A stretch of 9,926 nucleotides of DNA from Candidatus Geothermarchaeota archaeon (lineage in GTDB: Archaea > Thermoproteota > Nitrososphaeria > Geothermarchaeales > JDFR-13), in NCBI GenBank assembly GCA_015522055.1, contig WAMZ01000004.1:1-9926 (forward strand), in the 5' to 3' direction. A program made the position numbers and the translations under genes. The notes under the pieces were generated by a model, which was given only the letters and a program-made list of their open reading frames with translations, did not search any database and had not been told where the DNA came from. How positions within the stretch are numbered: the first letter of the stretch is position 1; every line of letters begins with the position of its first letter. This document shows positions 1 through 6,190 of the stretch, in pieces.

Positions 1-1323
1 GAATAATACTCCTGGGTCGCCTGTTTTCCATGCATTTTCGGCTATCATTCGAAATAGTTGCCTTGCATTTACGGTTTTCCATGTTTTGCCGTCTCTTGGA
101 TTTATGAGTGGGTATTCCTTATTTTCGTTGTATGCCTCCCAGAAGTCGGGTGTGACGAGTACCGATATATTAAAGTTTTCTAGGACACCAGGCTTAGATT
201 TGCATGTAATGAATTTCTCTATATCTGGATGCCATATCTCAAGTATCCCCATATTGGCTCCTCTGCGTCTCCCACCTTGTTTAATTACGTCCGTGACGGT
301 ATCAATTATCCTCATGAAGGATACAGGGCCTGACGCAACTCCAGCCGTTGACGATACTATATCACCTTCAGGCCTCAACTTAGAATAATTAATGCCTATA
401 CCCCCACCAGTTTTGAAGATCTTTGCAGCATCAGATGCCGCCTTCATAATCGACTCTATATCATCGTCAATTGCGAGAACGAAACATGCAGATAATTGAC
501 CTAGCCTTGTACCGGCGTTGAATAGGGTGGGGCTATTGGGCATAAACTTTTTCGAGACCATTAGGTTGTAGTAGTCCAGATAGTTATCGTAGTATTTGTC
601 GAATTCTCCCCTTGATAGTTTATTGAAGAATTGGTTCCACGGCATTTTCATTTTCTTTTCCTGGTTTAGTCTTTCGTATAACTCTTTCATCTTCTGTAGG
701 TGGTATCTGTTCCAATATACTTTGAATCCACCCTCCTCTGGTTTATAACCTAGTCCAACTTTATACTCCCACTCTTCTGGCTTGAATTCCTCGTATGGAT
801 GTATGGGTTGCCGCCCATTTTTGTCAAATATACTGGGGTCATATAGTATGTCTGGTATAACCACCAGCATCGCCACTCTTTGGAAAAGCTGCTTAGGGCT
901 TTCAATCACCTTACCTTCACTATCTTTAAGTAGGTATCTGGCTGCAAGTAGCCTTATTGCATTGAGTGAGAACGCTTTATCAACCTCATCTAGATAATCC
1001 TTGTTTAATATAAGCATCTTCTCCTTCCTAATCTTTTCTCTCTCCTTCCTATACAGTATGTATGCTTTGGCTACTTCATACAAGTCATACCTTACTAGTG
1101 CAAACTCAACAATATCCTGTATATCCTCGACATGAGGAATGTCTTCAGCTCCATATTTTTCATTTAAAACCTTAACGACGTATCTAACTACCTTGTTTAA
1201 CGTCTTTTCATCGAATTTGTTGACACTCATCATAGCTTTCTGGATAGCATTCCTTATTCTGTTTAAGTCGAAATCAACTACACGCCCATCTCTCTTAATT
1301 ACCTTCTTGACATCTATCTTCAT
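1..1323 (-). CDS. nrdJ: Adenosylcobalamin-dependent (class II) ribonucleotide reductase, N-terminal 441 residues; cut by window edge
   Basis: Reduces ribonucleotides to deoxyribonucleotides in the cytoplasm, supplying DNA precursors. I translated the minus strand by eye: it is open from an ATG at 1323 to base 1. Residues about 5-95 form an ATP-cone (KVIKRDGRVVDFD start), the allosteric dATP/ATP domain. The barrel then begins with MPNSPTLFNAG (261-271), SACFVL carrying the first redox Cys at 280, TGGGIGINYSKLRPEG (305-320), KQGGRRRGANMG (348-359) and FNISV (384-388), and the window ends at GDPGVLF. This motif set is typical of NrdJ; class I NrdA is less likely. The radical-site Cys and the C-terminal Cys pair lie outside the window. 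No intein is seen in this part. A GAGGTG site sits 11 nt before the ATG, and a TATA-like box lies about 75 bp upstream. The gene diverges from dedA. Confidence 0.92.
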   Translation of the reverse strand, partial: MKIDVKKVIKRDGRVVDFDLNRIRNAIQKAMMSVNKFDEKTLNKVVRYVVKVLNEKYGAEDIPHVEDIQDIVEFALVRYDLYEVAKAYILYRKEREKIRKEKMLILNKDYLDEVDKAFSLNAIRLLAARYLLKDSEGKVIESPKQLFQRVAMLVVIPDILYDPSIFDKNGRQPIHPYEEFKPEEWEYKVGLGYKPEEGGFKVYWNRYHLQKMKELYERLNQEKKMKMPWNQFFNKLSRGEFDKYYDNYLDYYNLMVSKKFMPNSPTLFNAGTRLGQLSACFVLAIDDDIESIMKAASDAAKIFKTGGGIGINYSKLRPEGDIVSSTAGVASGPVSFMRIIDTVTDVIKQGGRRRGANMGILEIWHPDIEKFITCKSKPGVLENFNISVLVTPDFWEAYNENKEYPLINPRDGKTWKTVNARQLFRMIAENAWKTGDPGVLF

Positions 1324-1395
1324 ACCGAGCTAGACACCTCTTCATAAACTAGAATAAAAGGCCCCTTGGTCCATATGGCCGATCCGAGGTTACTG

Positions 1396-1410
1396 TATAA
1401 AATTAAAATA
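1396..1410 (-). promoter_or_regulatory. Putative TATA box for nrdJ
   Basis: Read on the minus strand this is TATTTTAATTTTATA, an AT-rich archaeal TATA-like element. Transcription would start near 1370-1378, giving a leader of about 50 nt that carries the GAGGTG ribosome site ahead of the ATG at 1323. Assigned by eye from composition and spacing only. Confidence 0.4.
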
Positions 1411-1462
1411 AGTGCCATCCTCCCTAATCTATCCTATGTATAAACTCCATTTTTAAAGGTAT

Positions 1463-1481
1463 ATACTCTTTATAAGAGTAT
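1463..1481. repeat. Perfect inverted repeat in divergent spacer, candidate operator
   Basis: ATACTCTT-TAT-AAGAGTAT: two perfectly complementary 8-bp arms around a 3-bp centre. It lies between the presumed promoters of the divergent nrdJ and dedA genes, 82 bp from the dedA ATG. The size and symmetry fit the site of a dimeric HTH regulator. It is too AT-rich and too far from either 3' end to look like a terminator. No regulator gene is present nearby to pair with it. Confidence 0.4.
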
Positions 1482-1499
1482 CCCATTCCCATTAATATC

Positions 1500-1510
1500 G
1501 TTTATATGGG
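1500..1510 (+). promoter_or_regulatory. Putative TATA box for dedA
   Basis: GTTTATATGGG lies about 40 bp ahead of the dedA ATG. A start about 25 bp downstream (near 1530) would leave a leader of roughly 15 nt. A GAGGT directly abuts the ATG with no spacer and is probably not a working ribosome site. Confidence 0.4.
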
Positions 1511-1544
1511 TGTCTGCCGGTATCGATGAGTCGGTGTTCGAGGT

Positions 1545-2144
1545 ATGTCGAGTATAACTGCACCCCTGATCGAGTACATTATATCAATTATTGATAGCAT
1601 TGGATATTTGGGTATATTCGTGACTATGACGCTTGAGTCTGCAGGTGTGCCGATACCTAGTGAGGTGGTTGTCCCCTTCGCTGGCTATCTATCTGTTAGG
1701 GGTGATATGGATTTCTATGCTGTTGTTTTGGTCTCGACACTAGCTAATTTGGTTGGCTCAATTATATTATATTATATCGGGTTTTTCTACGGTCGTGTTT
1801 TCGTCATTAAATATGGTAAATATTTGTTGTTGGAGGAGAGGCATTTAACCTATGTTGAGGATTTATTCAGTAGATACGGCTCTATCATAACATTTGTTGG
1901 TAGGGTGACGCCCGGCGTCCGTACATACATATCTATTGTGGCTGGTATGGGTAAGATGGCTATGCCTCCATTTATCCTATATACCATCATTGGGTCATTT
2001 ATTTGGAATTGGCTCTTGGCATATATTGGTGTATTATTGGGTGAGAATTGGGAGTCTATAGTTCCTTACCTGGATATGATGGCTGTTGTGGCTCTAATAT
2101 TGTTAGCTATATTCCTATATGTATATCTAAGAAGGAGGCGTTGA
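1545..2144 (+). CDS. DedA/VTT-family integral membrane protein
   Basis: A 199-residue multi-span protein of the DedA (SNARE-associated/VTT) family. Family members are membrane transporters or lipid scramblases linked to lipid carrier recycling and proton-motive force; the role of archaeal members is not settled. Family marks are visible: ESAGVPIPSE (31-40), with the acidic residue and prolines of the re-entrant loop, the Gly-rich NLVGSIILYYIGFFYG (68-83), FSRYG (108-112) and GRVTPGVRTY (119-128) with the conserved Arg residues at 120 and 126. Hydrophobic segments lie at about 10-30, 40-80, 140-165 and 177-195, followed by a positive RRRR tail. The length is normal for the family. The start is fixed because a stop at 1527-1529 closes the frame upstream and no alternative start intervenes. 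It diverges from nrdJ and converges on the peroxiredoxin with a 13-bp gap, so it is probably monocistronic. Confidence 0.9.
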   Translation: MSSITAPLIEYIISIIDSIGYLGIFVTMTLESAGVPIPSEVVVPFAGYLSVRGDMDFYAVVLVSTLANLVGSIILYYIGFFYGRVFVIKYGKYLLLEERHLTYVEDLFSRYGSIITFVGRVTPGVRTYISIVAGMGKMAMPPFILYTIIGSFIWNWLLAYIGVLLGENWESIVPYLDMMAVVALILLAIFLYVYLRRRR

Positions 2145-2148
2145 CTAT

Positions 2149-2168
2149 AGGGTAGGGTTAGCTACCCT
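2149..2168. terminator. Hairpin between convergent genes, possible bidirectional terminator
   Basis: AGGGTAG-GGTTAG-CTACCCT makes a 7-bp perfect stem with a 6-nt loop. It sits 4 bp after the dedA stop and spans the stop codon of the peroxiredoxin on the other strand. No long T-run follows on either side. Archaeal termination relies mainly on T-runs, so this may instead protect the 3' ends of both messages. Confidence 0.4.
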
Positions 2169-2634
2169 TCAACTCTCTTAGTTTTCTTAGAACGTCTTCC
2201 GCATGTCCCTGTACCTTCACATTCCTCCATATGAATCTTACGATGCCCTTATCGTCAATCAGTACCGTTGATCTGATTACTCCCTCAACTTCTTTACCAT
2301 ACCTCTTCTTCTTCCCCCAAGCCCCATACATCTTTATGACCTTCTTCTCGGTATCGCTGAGTAATGTGACTTTTAGGCCGTGTTTGGATATGAAGCGTTG
2401 GTGGCTCTTTATGGAGTCTGGGCTAACCCCTATCACAACCGCTCCACTATTCTCGAATTCCTTGAGTAACGAGGTGAAGTCTAATGCCTCCCTAGTACAA
2501 CCAGATGTATTGTCCCGGGGATAAAAATATAGTACAACCCACTTGCCTCGGAAGTCTTTGAGGCAAACTTCTTTTTCCGATGTCTCGGGTAAACAGAAGT
2601 CTGGAGCCTCCATACCAACCTCCAATAGAGTCAT
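2158..2634 (-). CDS. bcp: Thiol peroxidase, PrxQ/Bcp-type peroxiredoxin
   Basis: A cytoplasmic peroxiredoxin of 158 residues that should reduce hydrogen peroxide and organic peroxides using thioredoxin-like donors. The thioredoxin fold opens with GMEAPDFCLPE (7-17). The catalytic stretch YPRDNTSGCT (38-47) carries the peroxidatic Cys46 with the supporting Thr43, and VIGVSPDS follows in the middle. In many Bcp proteins the resolving Cys lies five residues after the peroxidatic one; here that position is Leu51. The other cysteines, Cys14 and Cys24, are in the N-terminal hairpin, so the enzyme is either 1-Cys or uses an unusual partner. I chose the ATG at 2634 over the GTG at 2643: the family normally begins close to the GxxAPDF motif, the GTG falls inside a GGTGAT ribosome-site-like sequence, and a TATA box lies about 25 bp before the ATG. 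Confidence 0.9.
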   Translation of the reverse strand: MTLLEVGMEAPDFCLPETSEKEVCLKDFRGKWVVLYFYPRDNTSGCTREALDFTSLLKEFENSGAVVIGVSPDSIKSHQRFISKHGLKVTLLSDTEKKVIKMYGAWGKKKRYGKEVEGVIRSTVLIDDKGIVRFIWRNVKVQGHAEDVLRKLRELKGS

Positions 2635-2652
2635 GTGAATCACCCGATTTTA

Positions 2653-2662
2653 CCCATATATA
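2653..2662 (-). promoter_or_regulatory. Putative TATA box for the peroxiredoxin gene
   Basis: On the minus strand this reads GTATATATGG, centred about 24 bp before the ATG at 2634. That spacing predicts a leaderless or nearly leaderless message. It argues against the upstream GTG at 2643, which would fall before the transcription start. Confidence 0.5.
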
Positions 2663-2783
2663 CGTTTTTCCTCCTTAAATGTTGAGGTTTAGTCTCATCT
2701 ATGCCCAGTATTTATCGGTGCATAGAGTGCGTATATATTCAGTATGGAGTGTGACTTCTTAATCCTTAATAATGTGGTCCTGA

Positions 2784-2800
2784 ATTAATTTTGATAATAA
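2784..2800 (+). promoter_or_regulatory. Putative TATA region for the metallophosphoesterase gene
   Basis: The AT-rich ATTAATTTTGATAATAA is centred about 28 bp before the ATG at 2820, which implies a very short or absent leader. The only ribosome-site-like bases, GGTGTAG at 2810-2816, are very close to the ATG. The rest of the 2635-2819 spacer is AT-rich and shows no other gene or clear structure. Confidence 0.35.
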
Positions 2801-2819
2801 ACTTGGTTTGGTGTAGTCT

Positions 2820-4613
2820 ATGAGGAACCTGGCAAGATATATGTTCTTAGCAATTCTATCTCTATTAATTATTCCAGTGGTTGGTGTATCTGCCCAGGGG
2901 ACAGATTATATACCTTTTCCACCATACCACGTTGAGCCTATCAATAAGATTCTACATCCTCGTCTAGCGGCGCCTTTATTTGCTAATCCAGGAGATACAT
3001 TTAAGATATATGTGTCTGGCGACTACAGTGTCTCGGCTGTCGAGATACTGGATAATGTCTTGGGATATAGGTATGGCTTGGAGATAAAGGGTGTCGCATC
3101 GCTTACAGATGATAGGGATGGGGCTGAAATAACCGATATTACTGTGGTGGAGGTTAGTATTCCAGGTGACGTAGTTGATGGGTTGTACGATATTATATTG
3201 AGTACTTCTGGTGGCGTATTTAGGGAGCCGAATTCTCTTAGGGTCCTATCTAGCTATCCAGATATGTATGTTATAGGGCATATGTCGGATTCCCATCTAG
3301 GTGGGTGGGGCGGTAAATATCTGGAGGCGTATGAGAACTTTGATAGGGCTATCTATACCCTTGAGTCGATGGGTGCCGATATAATTGTAGTGTCGGGGGA
3401 CTTCATAGAGCAGAATAAGGAGCAGGGTATAAAGCATATCATGGATTTACTTAGTAACTTAAGGATTCCATTTACCGTTGCTCCAGGGAATACGGACTAT
3501 TCATTTAATACGAAGGGGCTCTATTTAATCGAGAAGTACCTCGCTCCCGATTCATCGATGGTGTACATGGGTAACGCCCTAATAATCAATATAGATGCTG
3601 AGACTGGGGACATTTCACAGCAGGTGGTATATGACTGGATAGAGTCTACTTTAGAGAGATATAGAGATATATCCCTGAAGATACTGAACTCACATTATCC
3701 CAATTGGGATCCGAATGTGGTTTCCCAGAAGTTTATAGACTTCTTTAGGGGTATGAATGAGAAGTATGGTATATCCCTATTCCTAAATGGCCATATACAT
3801 AGGAATTCGGTGAAGGTTTCTGAGACAACTGGTATCCTGACAGTTACGACTACATCGACTGAGGTTGCACCTGAATTCCTAGGTTTTAGAGTTTTGTATG
3901 GATATGCAGATGGTAGTGTGGAGGTACCAGATGATACTGTTTATGATGTGAAGAAGTTTTATGTAAGGTATTCCCAGATTAATGTGTTCCAGTCAACTGG
4001 CCAGTCGGCTTTGGTAGTCAATGGTCTTAGCGAAGAGGTTAGCTTGAGACTGTATTTTAAGCTTGTGGATAATGGGTTGGAGCTACTTTTGAACGGCTCT
4101 CCGGTGTCGGAGGGTGTATATCGGTTTAGTGATGATGGTGTTAATTATCGTACCCTAGTATTAGATGTGACTATAGCCCCTGGTGAGAAGAGGGTTTATG
4201 TAGTGTCGCAGGGTAAAGATGAGTCGCCACCGACTGCGTCGGTTTCTGTTGATGGCTTCAAGCAGTACTACTATCTAATTATTACGGCTGAGGATGAAGG
4301 AACTGGCGTTGCTGGTATGGATGTATTTTATAGCTTGGATAATGAGACGTGGATAGCATGTGAATACGTGGTTATCGACTCCTGGCCCTACCCAACGGCT
4401 CCAAGGGATCTCCCAGGATTCTATTATAAGATAGTACTGTGGGATTATTCGGGTAACTCGGCGACTATATATGGTGTCTATGGTACGCCTGGGGAGGAGG
4501 CCCCTGGTGAAGGTGGGCCGGCCGGCATCACAATTGATCTAAATATATTAGCTATAGTGGGTGCTGTAATAGCTGTTGTGGTTGTGGTTATAGCTGTCTT
4601 GCGTAGGCGGTGA
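2820..4613 (+). CDS. Secreted, membrane-anchored calcineurin-like metallophosphoesterase
   Basis: A 597-residue protein predicted to act on the outer face of the cell membrane. Residues 1-26 are a signal peptide (basic start, hydrophobic core, likely cut near SAQ). An N-terminal beta-rich region (about 30-145) precedes the metallophosphoesterase core, whose metal-binding motifs are all visible: DSH (157-159), GD (193-194), GNTD (223-226), H292 and GHIH (324-327). Thr225 replaces the usual catalytic His of GNH[DE]. After the core come beta-rich regions of Ig/fibronectin-like character (about 375-465 and 470-555; DSPPTASV-type joint near 468-475), a Gly/Pro/Glu linker (556-569), and a transmembrane helix (about 574-594) ending in RRR. 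The substrate cannot be read from the sequence; phosphomonoesters, phosphodiesters or nucleotides are possible. It precedes the ABC importer on the same strand, but a T-run and a TATA box lie between them. The fold call is strong, the job is inferred. Confidence 0.88.
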   Translation: MRNLARYMFLAILSLLIIPVVGVSAQGTDYIPFPPYHVEPINKILHPRLAAPLFANPGDTFKIYVSGDYSVSAVEILDNVLGYRYGLEIKGVASLTDDRDGAEITDITVVEVSIPGDVVDGLYDIILSTSGGVFREPNSLRVLSSYPDMYVIGHMSDSHLGGWGGKYLEAYENFDRAIYTLESMGADIIVVSGDFIEQNKEQGIKHIMDLLSNLRIPFTVAPGNTDYSFNTKGLYLIEKYLAPDSSMVYMGNALIINIDAETGDISQQVVYDWIESTLERYRDISLKILNSHYPNWDPNVVSQKFIDFFRGMNEKYGISLFLNGHIHRNSVKVSETTGILTVTTTSTEVAPEFLGFRVLYGYADGSVEVPDDTVYDVKKFYVRYSQINVFQSTGQSALVVNGLSEEVSLRLYFKLVDNGLELLLNGSPVSEGVYRFSDDGVNYRTLVLDVTIAPGEKRVYVVSQGKDESPPTASVSVDGFKQYYYLIITAEDEGTGVAGMDVFYSLDNETWIACEYVVIDSWPYPTAPRDLPGFYYKIVLWDYSGNSATIYGVYGTPGEEAPGEGGPAGITIDLNILAIVGAVIAVVVVVIAVLRRR

Positions 4614-4630
4614 GTTTAGAGCCTATCTCC

Positions 4631-4640
4631 ATTTTTTATA
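4631..4640 (+). terminator. T-run terminator after the metallophosphoesterase gene
   Basis: A run of six T residues (4632-4637), 19 bp after the stop codon in a pyrimidine-rich stretch, fits archaeal T-rich terminators. Together with the following TATA box it suggests the phosphoesterase and the transporter have separate transcripts, although read-through is possible. Confidence 0.45.
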
Positions 4641-4662
4641 CATCCCGGTTTAAATGATATGG

Positions 4663-4670
4663 TTTATAAA
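4663..4670 (+). promoter_or_regulatory. TATA box of the ABC importer operon
   Basis: TTTATAAA, close to the archaeal consensus. A start about 25 bp downstream (near 4692) gives a leader of about 55 nt before the ATG at 4749. This makes the upstream in-frame GTG at 4689 an unlikely start. Confidence 0.55.
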
Positions 4671-4748
4671 CTATTTTATTCAATGTAAGTGTATAATGAT
4701 TTATATTCATATCTCAAAATACTTTCGTGTATAGATTGGTGGTTTCTA

Positions 4749-6182
4749 ATGATTAGGCGTGGTGTATCTAAGGCTGTATATGTCGCCGCCATCATCCTCC
4801 TAATTATCGTCATTATAGGTGGTCTATGGTTCTATGGCTTCTTTGGACCTGGGCCGGCTGAGGAGGGTGAGGAAGCTCCTCCTCCACAGGAGGGAATAGT
4901 TCTTAAAATCATTACGAGGCACCCATCGACTATATGGACTTTGACGAAGGAGAGTTTCTTAAAGTCTGATATCGCTAAGAAGTATAATATAGTGGATCTG
5001 AAGTTCATTGGACCGAACCCCGTGCTATGGATTGATACCATTAATAGAGTCGGGGATATTGATGTGGCTTGGGGAGGTGGCCCAACCCTCTTTGACCAGC
5101 TTATTAGGGCTGACCTAGTCGCGCCTATCACCGATGCGGAGACGCTTGCTACTATTGATGAGATACCAGACTCGGTCGGGGGTTCACCATTGAAGAGGAT
5201 CATTGATGGTCAGGTATATTGGGTTGCTGCCGCGATATCCAGCTTCGGGTTCATCGTTAATGGCCCGGTTCTTGAGAAGCTAGGGCTCCCTCCGCCTGAG
5301 ACTTGGGAGGATTTGGGGTCTGTGGAGTTTGCGAAGCTTCTGCCTAAACCGGTGGTTGCCTATGCTAGGCCCACTACCTCCACTAGCCATACAAGAATAT
5401 ATCAGATTATTCTTCAGAAGTTTGGCTGGGACATGGGTTGGGTTGTTATAACGAGGATGGCTGCTAATGGTAAGCCGTATGATGGTAGTGTGGAGGCCTT
5501 GACAGCCGTGGAGACTGGTGACGTCGCTGTCTCCATCGGTATTGATTTCTATGGATATACGGCCCAGATAGAGTACCCAGGTAATTATTATGTACTACCA
5601 TTTAATGAGTCCATAATCAATGGTGACCCGATAGCCCTGTTGAAGACTTCTAAGTATCCTGAGGCTGCACAGGCGTTTATAAGGTGGGTTATTAGTGTTG
5701 ATGGGCAGAAGATATGGCTAGATAAGAGAGTGAATAGGCTGCCGGTTAGGGAAGATGTCTTCCAGACGCCTGAGGGGAGGGCTAGGCAGGACCTATACGA
5801 GAGCTACAAGGCTGCACTGAATAACATTGGTATACCTTTCAATGATACCCTGGCTCTCCAGACTGAGTTCGCTATGCGATACTATTTTGATGCAGTATTG
5901 GCCGATGTTCATGACGAGCTTGTCCAGGCGTGGAAGGCTATTGTCGATGCATATCTATCGGGTAGGATTACGGATGAGGAATTTGATAGATGGGTGTATG
6001 AGCTTGGTAAGCCGTTGTCCTGGGAGGAGGACGGTGAGGTTAAGACGTTTACATTGGAGTTCGCGATGGAGATAAATGACGATTTATATACAAGCCCTGA
6101 GGCCGTAGCTAAATATCAGCAGATCTGGAGGGAGGCTGCTAGGGAGAGGTATAGAGCTATTGTTCAGGCGTTGTCTGGGTGA
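4749..6182 (+). CDS. ABC importer solute-binding protein, Fe3+/thiamine-type superfamily, membrane-anchored
   Basis: Captures the solute outside the cell and delivers it to the permease encoded next. The protein has 477 residues. A basic start (MIRRG) and hydrophobic helix (about 9-31) anchor it, followed by a Gly/Pro/Glu linker (33-48). The binding domain starts near 50. Recognisable stretches are DVAWGGGPTLFDQLIRADLV (105-124), FGFIVNGPVLEKLGL (166-180) with PPPETWEDL (181-189), GDVAVSIGIDFYGY (257-270) in the ligand-contacting part, and EAAQAFIRWVIS (305-316). This pattern matches the family-1-like binding proteins of iron, thiamine and related importers. The protein is longer than typical FbpA-like members because of an acidic C-terminal extension (about 365-477). 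The start is the ATG at 4749, with GGTGGT 6 nt upstream; an in-frame GTG at 4689 would add 20 residues but lies at or before the expected transcript start. Solute unknown. Confidence 0.87.
   Translation: MIRRGVSKAVYVAAIILLIIVIIGGLWFYGFFGPGPAEEGEEAPPPQEGIVLKIITRHPSTIWTLTKESFLKSDIAKKYNIVDLKFIGPNPVLWIDTINRVGDIDVAWGGGPTLFDQLIRADLVAPITDAETLATIDEIPDSVGGSPLKRIIDGQVYWVAAAISSFGFIVNGPVLEKLGLPPPETWEDLGSVEFAKLLPKPVVAYARPTTSTSHTRIYQIILQKFGWDMGWVVITRMAANGKPYDGSVEALTAVETGDVAVSIGIDFYGYTAQIEYPGNYYVLPFNESIINGDPIALLKTSKYPEAAQAFIRWVISVDGQKIWLDKRVNRLPVREDVFQTPEGRARQDLYESYKAALNNIGIPFNDTLALQTEFAMRYYFDAVLADVHDELVQAWKAIVDAYLSGRITDEEFDRWVYELGKPLSWEEDGEVKTFTLEFAMEINDDLYTSPEAVAKYQQIWREAARERYRAIVQALSG
6177..6182 (+). promoter_or_regulatory. 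Ribosome-binding site overlapping a stop codon, sets the TTG start of the permease
   Basis: GGGTGA contains the TGA stop of the solute-binding gene and lies 8 nt before the TTG at 6191. An in-frame TAG at 6188-6190 directly precedes the TTG, so no earlier start is possible, and the next in-frame start codon would fall inside the first membrane helix. The overlap suggests translational coupling. Confidence 0.6.
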
Positions 6183-6190
6183 ATTCTTAG

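Noticed and set aside
86..1333. Several small plus-strand open frames across the first 1.3 kb
   Set aside because: They lie opposite the nrdJ reading frame, have no family features, and are explained as shadows of that gene.
1521..1544. A C/D-box-like small RNA suggested by CGATGAG before dedA
   Set aside because: The C-box match is imperfect and no D-box (CTGA) at suitable spacing was found.
2231..2524. A 97-codon plus-strand open frame within the peroxiredoxin region
   Set aside because: It is antisense to a clear Bcp protein with intact motifs and shows no recognisable domain or ribosome site.
2635..2819. A small gene or RNA in the 185-bp spacer before the metallophosphoesterase
   Set aside because: No open frame with a ribosome site and no stable stem was seen; the AT-rich content is explained by two divergent promoters.
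4689..4748. A 20-residue N-terminal extension of the solute-binding protein from a GTG start
   Set aside because: The GTG sits at or before the transcript start predicted by TTTATAAA at 4663-4670. The ATG at 4749 has a GGTGGT site and gives a classic basic-plus-hydrophobic anchor.
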